The notes below the pieces were generated by a model. The model was given only the letters and a program-made list of their open reading frames with translations. It was not told the DNA's origin and did not search any database. This document shows positions 9,527 to 18,208 of a DNA stretch of 63,131 bases, piece by piece (the first letter of the stretch is position 1; each line of letters opens with the position of its first letter). The translations under genes and the position numbers were made by a program. This stretch comes from Clostridia bacterium (GTDB lineage: Bacteria > Bacillota > Clostridia > Oscillospirales > CAG-272), in assembly GCA_017504625.1 (NCBI GenBank), contig JAFVQU010000009.1, positions 1 to 63,131 on the forward strand, given 5' to 3'.

Positions 9527-10594
9527 ATGCTTAACATCAGATACGAGCTTGTAAAAGAAAAAAAGGCAAAGCCCGATTGGGACAATCTTGGCTTTGGTAA
9601 ACACTTTACCGATCACATGTTTATTATGGATTACGATGCGGGACAGGGCTGGCACGACGCGAGAATAGTTCCTTATCAGAACCTCTCGCTTGACCCCGCG
9701 TGCATGGTATTCCACTACGCGCAGGAGATGTTTGAGGGACTTAAGGCGTACCGCACTCCCGACGGCGAGATACAGCTTTTCAGACCCGACCAGAATATCG
9801 ACAGAATGAACCGCACCAACGAGCGCTTGTGCATTCCTCAGCTTGACAAAAACGACGTGCTTGACGCGCTCAAGGCTATCGTCAAGACCGAGGAGGATTG
9901 GGTACCCGTTAAGGAGGGAACCTCGCTCTATATCCGTCCGTTTATTATCGCAACCGACGTTCAGCTCGGCGTTCACCCCTCAAAGAGCTATAAGTTTATG
10001 ATAATCACCTGTCCCGTTGGCGCGTACTACGCCGAGGGCATCAAGCCCGTCAAGATCTTCGTTGAGCGCGAGTACGTTCGTGCTGTCAGAGGCGGTACGG
10101 GATTTGCAAAGGTCGGCGGAAACTATGCCTGCTCGCTTATCGGTCAGGAAAAGGCAGAGAAGATGGGATATTCTCAGGTGCTCTGGCTTGACGGAATTGA
10201 GCATAAGTATATCGACGAGGTCGGCGCGATGAACGTGTTCTTCGTGCTTGACGGTGTAGTTGTTACCCCCGCGCTTGAGGAGGGAAGCATTCTTCCCGGC
10301 GTTACGAGAAAGTCGTGTATACAGCTCCTTCAGTCGATGGGCTATAAGGTAGAGGAGAGAAAGCTCTCGCTCGCCGAAGTAGAGGAAGCATACGCCAACG
10401 GCAAGCTTGACGAGGCGTTTGGAACGGGTACGGCGGCGGTCGTATCTCCTATGGGACTTCTCGATACCGGCGACCAGAAGATGATAATCAACAACGGCGA
10501 GATCGGACCCGTCGCGCAGAAGCTCTACGATACCCTCACGGGCATTCAGTGGGGCAGACTTGACGACAAGTTCGGCTGGACTGTTAAGGTTTGA
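9527..10594 (+). CDS. ilvE: Branched-chain amino acid aminotransferase
   Basis: PLP enzyme, fold type IV, that transaminates 2-oxo acids to valine, leucine and isoleucine. The 355-residue length and the motifs FHYAQEMFEGLKAYR (near residue 70), KVGGNYACS with the PLP-lysine region near residue 195, and GTGTAAVVSPMG near residue 305 mark the BCAT family of about 350-residue, eukaryote-like class II enzymes. Last gene of the locus; a very stable hairpin follows 13 nt downstream. Confidence 0.95.
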   Translation: MLNIRYELVKEKKAKPDWDNLGFGKHFTDHMFIMDYDAGQGWHDARIVPYQNLSLDPACMVFHYAQEMFEGLKAYRTPDGEIQLFRPDQNIDRMNRTNERLCIPQLDKNDVLDALKAIVKTEEDWVPVKEGTSLYIRPFIIATDVQLGVHPSKSYKFMIITCPVGAYYAEGIKPVKIFVEREYVRAVRGGTGFAKVGGNYACSLIGQEKAEKMGYSQVLWLDGIEHKYIDEVGAMNVFFVLDGVVVTPALEEGSILPGVTRKSCIQLLQSMGYKVEERKLSLAEVEEAYANGKLDEAFGTGTAAVVSPMGLLDTGDQKMIINNGEIGPVAQKLYDTLTGIQWGRLDDKFGWTVKV

Positions 10595-10607
10595 TGGATA
10601 AATAATA

Positions 10608-10660
10608 GCAGGGAGGGGAGAAGAACCTTTTTGAAAAAAGGGTTCTTCTCCCCTCCCTGC
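10608..10660 (+). terminator. Long terminator hairpin at the end of the ilv-leu locus
   Basis: Arms 10608-10627 and 10641-10660 are exact 20-bp reverse complements and the stem extends by several A-T pairs around GAA. It is the largest member of the AACC-T5 hairpin family in this window. No U-run follows, but the stem strength and position after ilvE suggest a transcription end or 3' stabiliser. Confidence 0.65.
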
Positions 10661-10750
10661 ACCCACCCCACTTCTCCCAAAACTTTTAAAAAAGATAAAA
10701 AATTTAAAAGATAAATATTGCCCCTTTTAAAGAATGATCAAATTTTGAAA

Positions 10751-10928
10751 ACCCCCACTTCCAAGTTAAACCTTTCAAATGTGAGGGGAGATACATAAGA
10801 GGGGAGAGTTGTGAAAAATCCGAGGCGTACGATTTTATATCGTGCGCCTCGATCAGATTTTGAGCACTTTCCCCTCTTGTGCGGCGTTCTTTTGGTTCGT
10901 TTTCTGCCGACGGGGGCAGAAAATGAAC
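10751..10928 (-). repeat. Modular structured element, copy A
   Basis: On the minus strand three stems follow in order. Stem 1 is GTTCATTTTCTGCC paired with its complement (10915-10928 with 10895-10908, one wobble). The linker CAAAAGAACGCCG follows at once (10894-10882). Stem 2 is AAGAGGGG/CCCCTCTT (10878-10871 with 10804-10797) enclosing a 13-bp GC-rich hairpin (10821-10833 with 10839-10851). Stem 3 is a CCCCTCAC/GTGGGGG pairing (10788-10781 with 10758-10751). The plan matches the element at 33403-33580. No convincing gene lies here; one weak 84-codon frame is an accident of the repeat. Function unknown. Confidence 0.55.
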
Positions 10929-10962
10929 AAAAAAAGACTTTGATAAAGCAAAAATCAAAGCC
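10929..10962 (-). terminator. Terminator of the uronate operon
   Basis: Read on the minus strand after uxaC, GGCTTTGAT...ATCAAAGTC is followed by TTTTTTT, a stem with a U-run. The arms lie at 10954-10962 and 10936-10944. Confidence 0.65.
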
Positions 10963-10976
10963 TTTTTACTGTATAA

Positions 10977-12353
10977 TCACATCTTAAAATACTTGATCGA
11001 ATTGTGATAGCAAATATCCTCAACAACCTTGCCGACGAAGGAAAGATCTGCAGTCATCTCGCCGTTCTCGATCATCTCGCCGAAGAAGTTGCAAAGAATT
11101 CTTCTGAAATAGTGGTGGCGGGGGTAGGAGAGGAGTGAGCGGCTGTCGGTAAGCATACCGACGAACGCGCCGATGTGGCCTGTTGCCGTGAGGTCAAGCA
11201 GATGTCGCTCCATACCGATCTTGTTATCAAGGAACCACCAAGCAGGGCCGTACTGTATCTTGCCGCGAGCCGACGAATCCTGGAAGCAACCGATAAGAGT
11301 CATAATCTCACTGTTCATCTTGGGATTGAGGTTAAATACGATAGTCTTGGGAAGGCTTCCTTCAAGGTTGAGCCTGTCAAAGAGGCGCGACAAGTTTTTG
11401 ATACTGTTGTCCTCGGCAATACTGTCAAATCCTGTGTCAAGTCCGAGGCGCGCGAGCATAAGAGAGTTGTTATTTCTCATCGCACCGATGTGAAGCTCGG
11501 TTGATATGTCGTACCTTGCGTAAAGCTTAAAGAGGAAGTAGGTAAGATAGCCCTTGAATATCTTTGTTTCGTCATGGTTTACCGCTTCGCCGCCTCTGCG
11601 CTTTGCAAAAACATCCGCCGCCATGTCGCGCTCCGAGATAGGATATACAGCCTCAAGCGCTATATCGCTTGCCGTCGTACCGACTTTTATAAACGCCTGA
11701 AGCTTTTCCTCAATCCTTGTTTCAAGTGCGTCAAGGTCGTTCACATCACCAAGTCTTGCGATAAAGTCGTTATATTGTGCCGCCTCGATGTTCATTATCT
11801 TGTCAGCGCGGAATGCGGGAATTACCTTGAACTTGTAGTCCTTCTTTGCGATCTCCTCAAAGGTGGTCATATCGTCGAAGATTTCGTTGGTAGTAAAAAG
11901 GTGAGATACGTTTGAGCTTTCGATAAGCTTCTGGGGAGTAAGCTGATTTTCAATTATGTACGCGTTGCACTGATCCCAGATAGCCTCGGCATTTTGTTCG
12001 TTTATCTCAAGCTCACAGCCAAAGAAGTCCGAAAGCTCGACCTGTGACCAATGGTAAAGGGGATTGCCGAACGCGGTGCCGAGAGTCTTACAGTAGGCAA
12101 GGAATTTTTCCTTGTTTGTCGCATCACCCGTGATGAATCTCTCGTCAACGCCATAGTTTCTCATAAGACGCCACTTGTAGTGGTCGCCCGCAAGCCAGAT
12201 CTCAAAAAGATCGGAGAAGGGCTTGTTTTCAAGTATCTGACGCTCGGGAAGATGGCAATGGTAGTCAAATATCGGCATTTTTTCAGCGAAATTGAAGTAA
12301 AGCTCCTCTGCCGTTTTGTTCTTAAGCAAAAAATTCTTCTTTATATAGCTCAT
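10977..12353 (-). CDS. uxaC: Uronate isomerase
   Basis: Isomerises D-glucuronate to D-fructuronate and D-galacturonate to D-tagaturonate, the first step of hexuronate breakdown in the cytoplasm. The 458-residue protein belongs to the amidohydrolase superfamily; the metal-binding HxH is seen in FDYHCHLPE near residue 30, and the family ending FCNFFGEMIENGE and ICYHNSIKYF is intact. The frame runs 78 nt further upstream, but AAGGAGA just before ATG 12353 fixes the start. It is the last gene of the operon and lies 20 nt after uxaA. Confidence 0.95.
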   Translation of the reverse strand: MSYIKKNFLLKNKTAEELYFNFAEKMPIFDYHCHLPERQILENKPFSDLFEIWLAGDHYKWRLMRNYGVDERFITGDATNKEKFLAYCKTLGTAFGNPLYHWSQVELSDFFGCELEINEQNAEAIWDQCNAYIIENQLTPQKLIESSNVSHLFTTNEIFDDMTTFEEIAKKDYKFKVIPAFRADKIMNIEAAQYNDFIARLGDVNDLDALETRIEEKLQAFIKVGTTASDIALEAVYPISERDMAADVFAKRRGGEAVNHDETKIFKGYLTYFLFKLYARYDISTELHIGAMRNNNSLMLARLGLDTGFDSIAEDNSIKNLSRLFDRLNLEGSLPKTIVFNLNPKMNSEIMTLIGCFQDSSARGKIQYGPAWWFLDNKIGMERHLLDLTATGHIGAFVGMLTDSRSLLSYPRHHYFRRILCNFFGEMIENGEMTADLSFVGKVVEDICYHNSIKYFKM

Positions 12354-12373
12354 TTTGATCTCCTTGATTAATT

Positions 12374-13774
12374 TTATAGTGTTACACCCGTTTTGTAGAA
12401 CGCGATCTCGCGCACGTCTTCGCCAAGACATTTGTATTCACCATTTACGGTTTTGATGATAAGGTCGAAAAGCCCGTCTTCGTCCATCAAGTGTGCAGAA
12501 AAGTCGATCCAATTTTTCTTTTTCTCGGCAAGTGCCTTGTTCGTAGCTATTTTCATAGTTGGCACGAAGGTTGAAAATGGGGTTCCGCGGCCCGTTGTGA
12601 AGAGAACGATCTGACATCCCGCCGCGGCAAGCGCGGTAGAGGCAATAAGGTCGTTGCCGGGTGCGTTGAGCACTGACAAGCCGCTTTGCTTCTTAAGCTC
12701 GCCGTAATCAAGGACGTCCACTATCTTGCTTGAGCCCGCTTTTTTTATGCAACCGAGCGACTTTTCCTCAAGAGTAGTAATGCCGCCCGCCTTATTTCCG
12801 GGGCTGGGATTTTCATAAACGGGGAAGCCCTGCGAGGTGTAGTAATTCTTAAAATTCTCAATAAGCGCTTTATATCGCTCAAAGACCTCAATGCTCTCAC
12901 ATTGGTTCATCAAAATCTGCTCAGCACCGAACATTTCGGGCACCTCGGTGAGAATTGCAGAACCACCGGCGGAGATCACGCGGTCGCTGATTCTACCCAC
13001 AAGGGGATTTGCTGTAAGTCCCGAGAAAGCGTCGGAGCCACCGCATTTAAGACCTATGGTAAGCTTTGAAAGAGGCAGCTTTTCTCGTTTAAGATGCTTT
13101 GCCTTATCTACAAATTCCTTTATGATATCAAGCCCATATTGATGCTCGTCGTCGACATCCTGACATTTAAAAAAGGCAATGTTTTCGCGTTTGTACGGCG
13201 CAAGATATTCCTTTATGCCGTCAAGCGTGTTATTTTCGCAACCAAGCCCGACGAAAAGCACGAAGGAGGCATTAGGATTGAGTGCCGTTGCGCAGAGAAG
13301 CTTTTTGATGTTTTCGTTGTCCTCTCCAAGCTGTGAACAGCCGAACTGATGCGTAAGGGCAAAAATTCCATCGATAGAGCCGCAAATAAGGCTCTGCGCC
13401 TCGCGTGCAAGGCGGATACAGACGTCGTTTACGCAACCAACAGTCGGGATAATGTATATCTCGTTGCGAATGCCCGCACCTCCGTCGGCACGGAGGTATC
13501 CGTTGAAATATTCCTCGGTCTTAGGTAATTCCTTCGCGCAATAGTTGTAGGTGTAGGAGAAATCCTCGTCAAGATGCGACCTTACGTTATGCGAATGCAC
13601 CCACTCGCCTTTAGCGATATCCGCCGTCGCACGACCGATTATCTCGCCGTACTTGATGATATATTCACCGTTTTTTATATTTGAAAGGGCAAACTTGTGT
13701 CCCGTGGGGATTTTGTCGTTACCGACAAGACGAACGCCCACGTTGTCTTTTTCATTGATGGTTATGTAGTCCAT
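12374..13774 (-). CDS. uxaA: Altronate dehydratase
   Basis: Dehydrates D-altronate to 2-keto-3-deoxygluconate, the third step of the galacturonate branch. The 466-residue protein has an N-terminal SAF domain (about residues 1-90) and the C-terminal UxaA/GarD-like catalytic domain; GLKCGGSDAFSG (near residue 245) is a typical UxaA/GarD motif. A TTG at 13786 overlaps the uxaB stop, but GAGGGA spaced correctly to ATG 13774 makes the ATG the better start. It lies 8 nt after uxaB, so the two are probably translationally coupled. Confidence 0.93.
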   Translation of the reverse strand: MDYITINEKDNVGVRLVGNDKIPTGHKFALSNIKNGEYIIKYGEIIGRATADIAKGEWVHSHNVRSHLDEDFSYTYNYCAKELPKTEEYFNGYLRADGGAGIRNEIYIIPTVGCVNDVCIRLAREAQSLICGSIDGIFALTHQFGCSQLGEDNENIKKLLCATALNPNASFVLFVGLGCENNTLDGIKEYLAPYKRENIAFFKCQDVDDEHQYGLDIIKEFVDKAKHLKREKLPLSKLTIGLKCGGSDAFSGLTANPLVGRISDRVISAGGSAILTEVPEMFGAEQILMNQCESIEVFERYKALIENFKNYYTSQGFPVYENPSPGNKAGGITTLEEKSLGCIKKAGSSKIVDVLDYGELKKQSGLSVLNAPGNDLIASTALAAAGCQIVLFTTGRGTPFSTFVPTMKIATNKALAEKKKNWIDFSAHLMDEDGLFDLIIKTVNGEYKCLGEDVREIAFYKTGVTL

Positions 13775-13782
13775 ATTTTCCC

Positions 13783-15159
13783 TCAAAGAAGGCTCTTGCC
13801 CTCGTCGATCGCCGCAAGGTCAGATTCGACTGCAGAAAGGAATCCCTTGTATGCGGTAAGATCCTCGCTCCAAACTGCAACGTCGCGCATAAAGTCAGCT
13901 ACAGAGCCACCATTAGCGAAATACTCAAGATAAGGAAGATCGTCGATTATTTCTATCTCGCGGGTGGGAAGCTGAACGTAAAATTTGCCGTCCTTCTTTT
14001 CAAGTCTTTTGTAAAGATTCATAAGGTAAGCAAAGCCGACAGTCATATGAGGTGCGATCTTGCCATGCGTCTTGTAATAATCCTTGAAGGAGGGGAGAAG
14101 TCTTGCTTTCCACTTTGAGATACTGTTGAGCGCGATGCTTGTAAGCTGATGGTTGAGATAGGGATTGCCGAATCGGTCAAGCACGCTGTCCGCAAAGACC
14201 TTTGTTGAGGCAATATCGTCAGATACGAAGGGAACTATCTCGCCATCAAGCGTATCAAGCAGGTGTCTTGAAAGTGACGCGTCATTGATGCAGTCGTAAA
14301 CGGTTACGGCACCGTGCCACAGTCCTGCTGGAACGAGATTGGTGTGACTTCCGTTAAGCACGCGAACCTTTCTCTTTTTATAGTAGCTTATGTCGTTGGT
14401 AAGCACGACCTCTACGTTATGCACGCCTTCTGAGATATACTTATCTATCTCGCCCTTTTTCTCAACAACCCAAAGCCCGAATGGCTCGCCGACAGTCATA
14501 AGGCCGTCGTCCTCGCCAAGAAGAGAAATAAGATGTTTCTTGGTTTCATCGTCACGGGGATATCCCGATACGATGCGGTCAACGAGAGTGTTGCAATAGA
14601 AGTTTTCGGTCTTGTTCCAAGACTTGAATTCTTCGGGAAGCGACCACAGATCGATATATTTTTCAACACAGGACGAGAGAGCGTCGGCATTGTTATCGAT
14701 AAGCTCGCAGGGCATAAGATGAAGCCCCGAAAGACCTGCCTTGAACCTTTCGTAAAGGAATTTCGTCAACTTTGCGGGGTAGGTTATGCCGTCAAAGTCG
14801 TTGATGCTATCCTTATCCGAGAAGCAGATACCCGCCTCGGTCGTGTTGGATACTATTATCTTAAGCTCCTTGTCACGCGCGAGCGCGTAATAGCTGTCCG
14901 CGTCAACAAATGGGTTGATGACCTGCTTCACAACGTCTATGGGATATACGTCCTCAACGCCGCGGCCGTCCTTCGCGCCGCGAAGGATCACACTGTATTT
15001 ATTATCTTGCGCATTAAATTTGTCAATCATTACGGGAAAATTGATCGGGATAACGATATTGACCTCGATTTCCTCTCCCTCATTTTTAAGAGCCTGGAAA
15101 TATGCGTCCGCAAACGCGCGAAGGAAATTTCCCTCGCCAAACTGAAGTATCTTTATCAT
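13783..15159 (-). CDS. uxaB: Tagaturonate reductase (altronate oxidoreductase)
   Basis: NADH-dependent reduction of D-tagaturonate to D-altronate. The 458-residue protein is in the mannitol dehydrogenase superfamily; ILQFGEGNFLRAF at the N terminus, SNTTEAGI near residue 105, VDRIVSGYPRD near residue 200 and VRVLNGSHTNLVPAG near residue 270 match UxaB rather than the fructuronate reductase UxuB. GAGGTG lies before ATG 15159. With uxaA and uxaC it forms a complete galacturonate-to-KDG route. Confidence 0.93.
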   Translation of the reverse strand: MIKILQFGEGNFLRAFADAYFQALKNEGEEIEVNIVIPINFPVMIDKFNAQDNKYSVILRGAKDGRGVEDVYPIDVVKQVINPFVDADSYYALARDKELKIIVSNTTEAGICFSDKDSINDFDGITYPAKLTKFLYERFKAGLSGLHLMPCELIDNNADALSSCVEKYIDLWSLPEEFKSWNKTENFYCNTLVDRIVSGYPRDDETKKHLISLLGEDDGLMTVGEPFGLWVVEKKGEIDKYISEGVHNVEVVLTNDISYYKKRKVRVLNGSHTNLVPAGLWHGAVTVYDCINDASLSRHLLDTLDGEIVPFVSDDIASTKVFADSVLDRFGNPYLNHQLTSIALNSISKWKARLLPSFKDYYKTHGKIAPHMTVGFAYLMNLYKRLEKKDGKFYVQLPTREIEIIDDLPYLEYFANGGSVADFMRDVAVWSEDLTAYKGFLSAVESDLAAIDEGKSLL

Positions 15160-15180
15160 AGAATTACACCTCTGAATCGA

Positions 15181-16341
15181 TTAAAAATCAAGAATATCAG
15201 CAGGGATTATTGCTATTTCACGCTTTCCGTTTTCGGTCGTGTCGTAGCTTATGTATTTGCCGCCCCAGACAAACTGCGCGTGAAGGTCGCAACGGACATC
15301 GGTGCATACGGGAGGCATTGTTTTTGCCTTGAGAAGCTCGCGCGCTTCTCCCGTCTTCATGCTATAGCCCTGAAGCGAGCGATAACCGCCGAAATCGTAG
15401 CCGTCGCCGATGATATAATTACCGTCGGGTGAGAGATTACAATGTATATCGCCGTTGATAACCTGCGAGAAGTAGGGAAGTCTGTATTCGATAGCCTCTC
15501 CGCTGTCAACATCGATTATAAACATACTACTCTTGCGTGTGCCAACGGTGCAATGCGCGAGAATATGTGAGCTGTCAACCCAGAAATAGTGTGAAACGTA
15601 GGTATTGAGCAGTACCGCGTGCGTGTTGCCGTTAAGATCGCCGATTACCATAGAGGTAGACCAAGGCTTGTTTGGAGCGGGGAAGTTGCGAACGAGCATA
15701 ACGAAGCGGTCAGACGTTGTGTTGAAGGTTATGTGGTTGACAAGCACCTTCTGTTCATCGTCAAAGCCCGATATCTTTGCAAGTGAATCGTAGAAAAGTA
15801 TCTGCTTCGAGTCGCCCTTTTCCATGTCGACAAGAAAAACTCCGTCGTTGTGAGGCGCGTTCACGTCCGAATACTCGTCGACAAATCCCGCGTATCCGTA
15901 GCCGGGGCGGAAGTCGAAGATGCGTCCGAAGTTTACCGCAAGTCCCCATTTCCCGTCGGGGGAGATGCAGGCTGTCGCGCGGTCAGCATACTTCTTCTCG
16001 CCGGTTACAAAATTAAGCGTCACGGTCTGGAATTTGCCGTTCTCAAAGACATTATAATAGACCGTGTCCTCGAGATAGGGGTGATATTGAAGCATCGCGC
16101 CCTGCTGGAAATTCCATGCCGTAGTTTCACCGATCTTATAAAACTTTTTGTCAACGAGGTATCCGACCTCGCAAATATCACTTGCGTCGGGTATTCTATC
16201 CATAAACTTTACCTTGTGGCAAAGGTGAGGCTTATCACCGACCGTTGCGCGCATGTCGTAATATCCGAAGAAGTAGTGGAAAGAGTCGTCGGGGGTTATT
16301 ATTTTGCTTTTTTCAATATATTCGCTGATTATTGAACTCAT
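15181..16341 (-). CDS. Beta-propeller protein, oligogalacturonate-lyase-like
   Basis: A 386-residue protein without signal peptide, made of repeated blade-like strands such as ACISPDGKWGLAVNFG, HCNLSPDGNYIIGDGYD and HAQFVWGGKYISYDTT. The spacing of these SPDG blades resembles the seven-bladed PL22 oligogalacturonate lyases, which act on short pectin fragments in the cytoplasm. This is recognition of fold style, not proven function, and the lyase active site was not confirmed. CCGGAGGAC before ATG 16341 selects this start over an in-frame codon 27 nt upstream. It sits between uxaB and the GH2 gene with gaps of about 20 nt, so a role in uronide breakdown is likely. Confidence 0.55.
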   Translation of the reverse strand: MSSIISEYIEKSKIITPDDSFHYFFGYYDMRATVGDKPHLCHKVKFMDRIPDASDICEVGYLVDKKFYKIGETTAWNFQQGAMLQYHPYLEDTVYYNVFENGKFQTVTLNFVTGEKKYADRATACISPDGKWGLAVNFGRIFDFRPGYGYAGFVDEYSDVNAPHNDGVFLVDMEKGDSKQILFYDSLAKISGFDDEQKVLVNHITFNTTSDRFVMLVRNFPAPNKPWSTSMVIGDLNGNTHAVLLNTYVSHYFWVDSSHILAHCTVGTRKSSMFIIDVDSGEAIEYRLPYFSQVINGDIHCNLSPDGNYIIGDGYDFGGYRSLQGYSMKTGEARELLKAKTMPPVCTDVRCDLHAQFVWGGKYISYDTTENGKREIAIIPADILDF

Positions 16342-16364
16342 TTGTCTGTCCTCCGGAATAAAAT

Positions 16365-18074
16365 TCACTCGCTTTTTTTATCTGCGAATTTCTTAAAGCA
16401 TTTCTGTGCCGCGAAATATGCAAGCTTGGGCTTTCTGTATTCGTTTACAAGTCCCTTGTTGTTAAAGCGGCGCGCGCGGGAAATTCCAGACTCCTTTGAG
16501 GTTCTCGCATCGGCAAACTGCCATATAAGAGAGCCTATAACGTTGGGGTAAGAATGGAACAGCTCAAGGCAGTGCGAGATAAGCTTTGCCTGATATTCCT
16601 CAGTCCATAGGAAATCATCATCGTCGTGGCATCCGTAAATAGCTGCCGCACCGAATTCGCTCATGATTATAGGCTTATCATCAAGTCCAAGCTCTTTTTG
16701 GCGTGCGCTGAATCGGTCAAGCATGCCCTGCCAGGAGTTAAGATCGCCAATGTACCAGCCGAGATATTGATTAAGACAGATAACGTCTGTAAATTCAAGG
16801 CTTATATCGGAGGAGGGAATATGTGATGCATATACTACAAGACGGTTACCGCCGTTTGTTTTCAGAAATTCGTAGTAAAGTTTTGACATGTCGTAGCCTG
16901 CCTTTGTGTTGGCAAGAATTTCGTTGTGCATACCCCACATAACGATAGACGCGTGGTTGTAGTAATATTTGAGCATCTCGCGGTGCATCTCAAGACCTCG
17001 GTGAACAACCTTTTGTTCACCGAGAGCCTGTTCGGAGAATCCGCAGCCCCAAATCGGGATCTCGCTCCAGAACATAATACCGCGCTCATCAAGCATATCA
17101 ATAAATTCATGAGTGTTGGGATAGTGCGATCCGCGGATGAAGTTGCATCCCATCTCGGTAATAAGTGCGATGTCACGATCCATAAGGCTATGCGGGAAGG
17201 CAAAACCAAGCTCGGGATGCTCTTCGTGGCGGTTTACGCCCATGATCTCGACCTCGTTACCGTTGAGAAGAATTTTATTATCTTTGACCTCGATCCTTCT
17301 GAATCCAACTCGATCGTAAAGAACATCGTCATCGGTAGAGGTCGTAACGGTATAAAGATTACCCTTGCCGATATCCCAGAGCTTGATATTTTCAAGCTTT
17401 ATGCCCGATACGCTAACTTGCTTGTATTCGCGTGCGTTGATAGTTACCCTTTCGGAATACGCGGTCTCGCCGATCTTGACTGTAATCGCGGTTTCAGTTG
17501 CATTATCTTTGGTGTTGTAAAGCTCAATTTCAAACGAGCAATCCGCACTTGACAAATCTTGTGAAAGCGCATAATCAAATTTGTTGGAAATAATCGCAAC
17601 ACCGTCAAGCTTGTGCGCGTATACGCTTCTGATGATACCGCCGTGATGATACCAGTCAACGTGAGCTTGGGGAATGGAATATGCGTCGAAATGGTTGTCG
17701 ACGCGCACGGTTATCTTGTGGAAGCCGGCTGTAAGATCATCGATCTTGAAATCAAACTCGCAAAAGCCGCCGTAGTGGTTTCCAAGGTAGTTTCCGTCAA
17801 ACCATACGTCAGCCTCGGTCATTACAGCCCCAAATGAGAGAAAAAGGCAACCGCCGTCAAAGTAGAAGTCCTTTTCATACCAAACTGCGCCCTCGTATGT
17901 GAATAGGTCCTTGTGAGTTGCCCATACCGACGGAACGGATGTGTTTCTGCCTTCAGGCATACTCTCGTACCATTTTTCATTTATGCCGACGTTCTCGCTA
18001 TCAACGCGCATTTTCCACACGCCGTCAAGACATTTTATCGTTCTTTTAGCAAATCGGTCAAATATTCTTCCCAT
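16365..18074 (-). CDS. GH2 beta-uronidase (glucuronidase or galacturonidase)
   Basis: A 569-residue family 2 glycoside hydrolase: sugar-binding domain (about 1-170), immunoglobulin-like domain (about 170-265) and TIM barrel (about 265-560). The acid/base Glu is in GMHNEIL and the nucleophile Glu in IMSEFGAAA. N538-N-K540 matches the N-x-K motif with which beta-glucuronidases hold the substrate carboxylate. No signal peptide, so it would act on imported uronides. It is first in an operon whose other enzymes form the galacturonate branch, so beta-galacturonidase activity is a real alternative to glucuronidase. GGAGGA precedes ATG 18074. Confidence 0.88.
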   Translation of the reverse strand: MGRIFDRFAKRTIKCLDGVWKMRVDSENVGINEKWYESMPEGRNTSVPSVWATHKDLFTYEGAVWYEKDFYFDGGCLFLSFGAVMTEADVWFDGNYLGNHYGGFCEFDFKIDDLTAGFHKITVRVDNHFDAYSIPQAHVDWYHHGGIIRSVYAHKLDGVAIISNKFDYALSQDLSSADCSFEIELYNTKDNATETAITVKIGETAYSERVTINAREYKQVSVSGIKLENIKLWDIGKGNLYTVTTSTDDDVLYDRVGFRRIEVKDNKILLNGNEVEIMGVNRHEEHPELGFAFPHSLMDRDIALITEMGCNFIRGSHYPNTHEFIDMLDERGIMFWSEIPIWGCGFSEQALGEQKVVHRGLEMHREMLKYYYNHASIVMWGMHNEILANTKAGYDMSKLYYEFLKTNGGNRLVVYASHIPSSDISLEFTDVICLNQYLGWYIGDLNSWQGMLDRFSARQKELGLDDKPIIMSEFGAAAIYGCHDDDDFLWTEEYQAKLISHCLELFHSYPNVIGSLIWQFADARTSKESGISRARRFNNKGLVNEYRKPKLAYFAAQKCFKKFADKKSE

Positions 18075-18118
18075 AAAATTTCAGTCCTCCGTTAAGGATC
18101 AATTTGTTCTACATCTTC

Positions 18119-18147
18119 ATTATACCACGTTGAGACTTGACTTTCAA
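18119..18147 (-). promoter_or_regulatory. Promoter of the uronide operon
   Basis: On the minus strand TTGAAA (18147-18142) and TATAAT (18124-18119) are 17 bp apart. This is placed to transcribe the GH2-propeller-uxaB-uxaA-uxaC operon. Its -35 box shares one base with the -35 box of the opposing promoter. Confidence 0.75.
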
Positions 18148-18165
18148 TACAAAAAATGATATAAT
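18137..18165 (+). promoter_or_regulatory. Promoter of the AraC regulator
   Basis: TTGACT (18137-18142), 17 bp spacer, TATAAT (18160-18165). It drives the regulator at 18209 and is back-to-back with the uronide operon promoter, so polymerase binding at one could exclude the other. Confidence 0.75.
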
Positions 18166-18208
18166 ATCCCCATATTACATATATATTTCAAATTGTGGAG
18201 GGGTAAAA

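Noticed and set aside
10704-10958. An 84-codon minus-strand frame in the gap after ilvE
   Set aside because: It lies in the structured element and its product has repeat-derived composition; no ribosome binding site.
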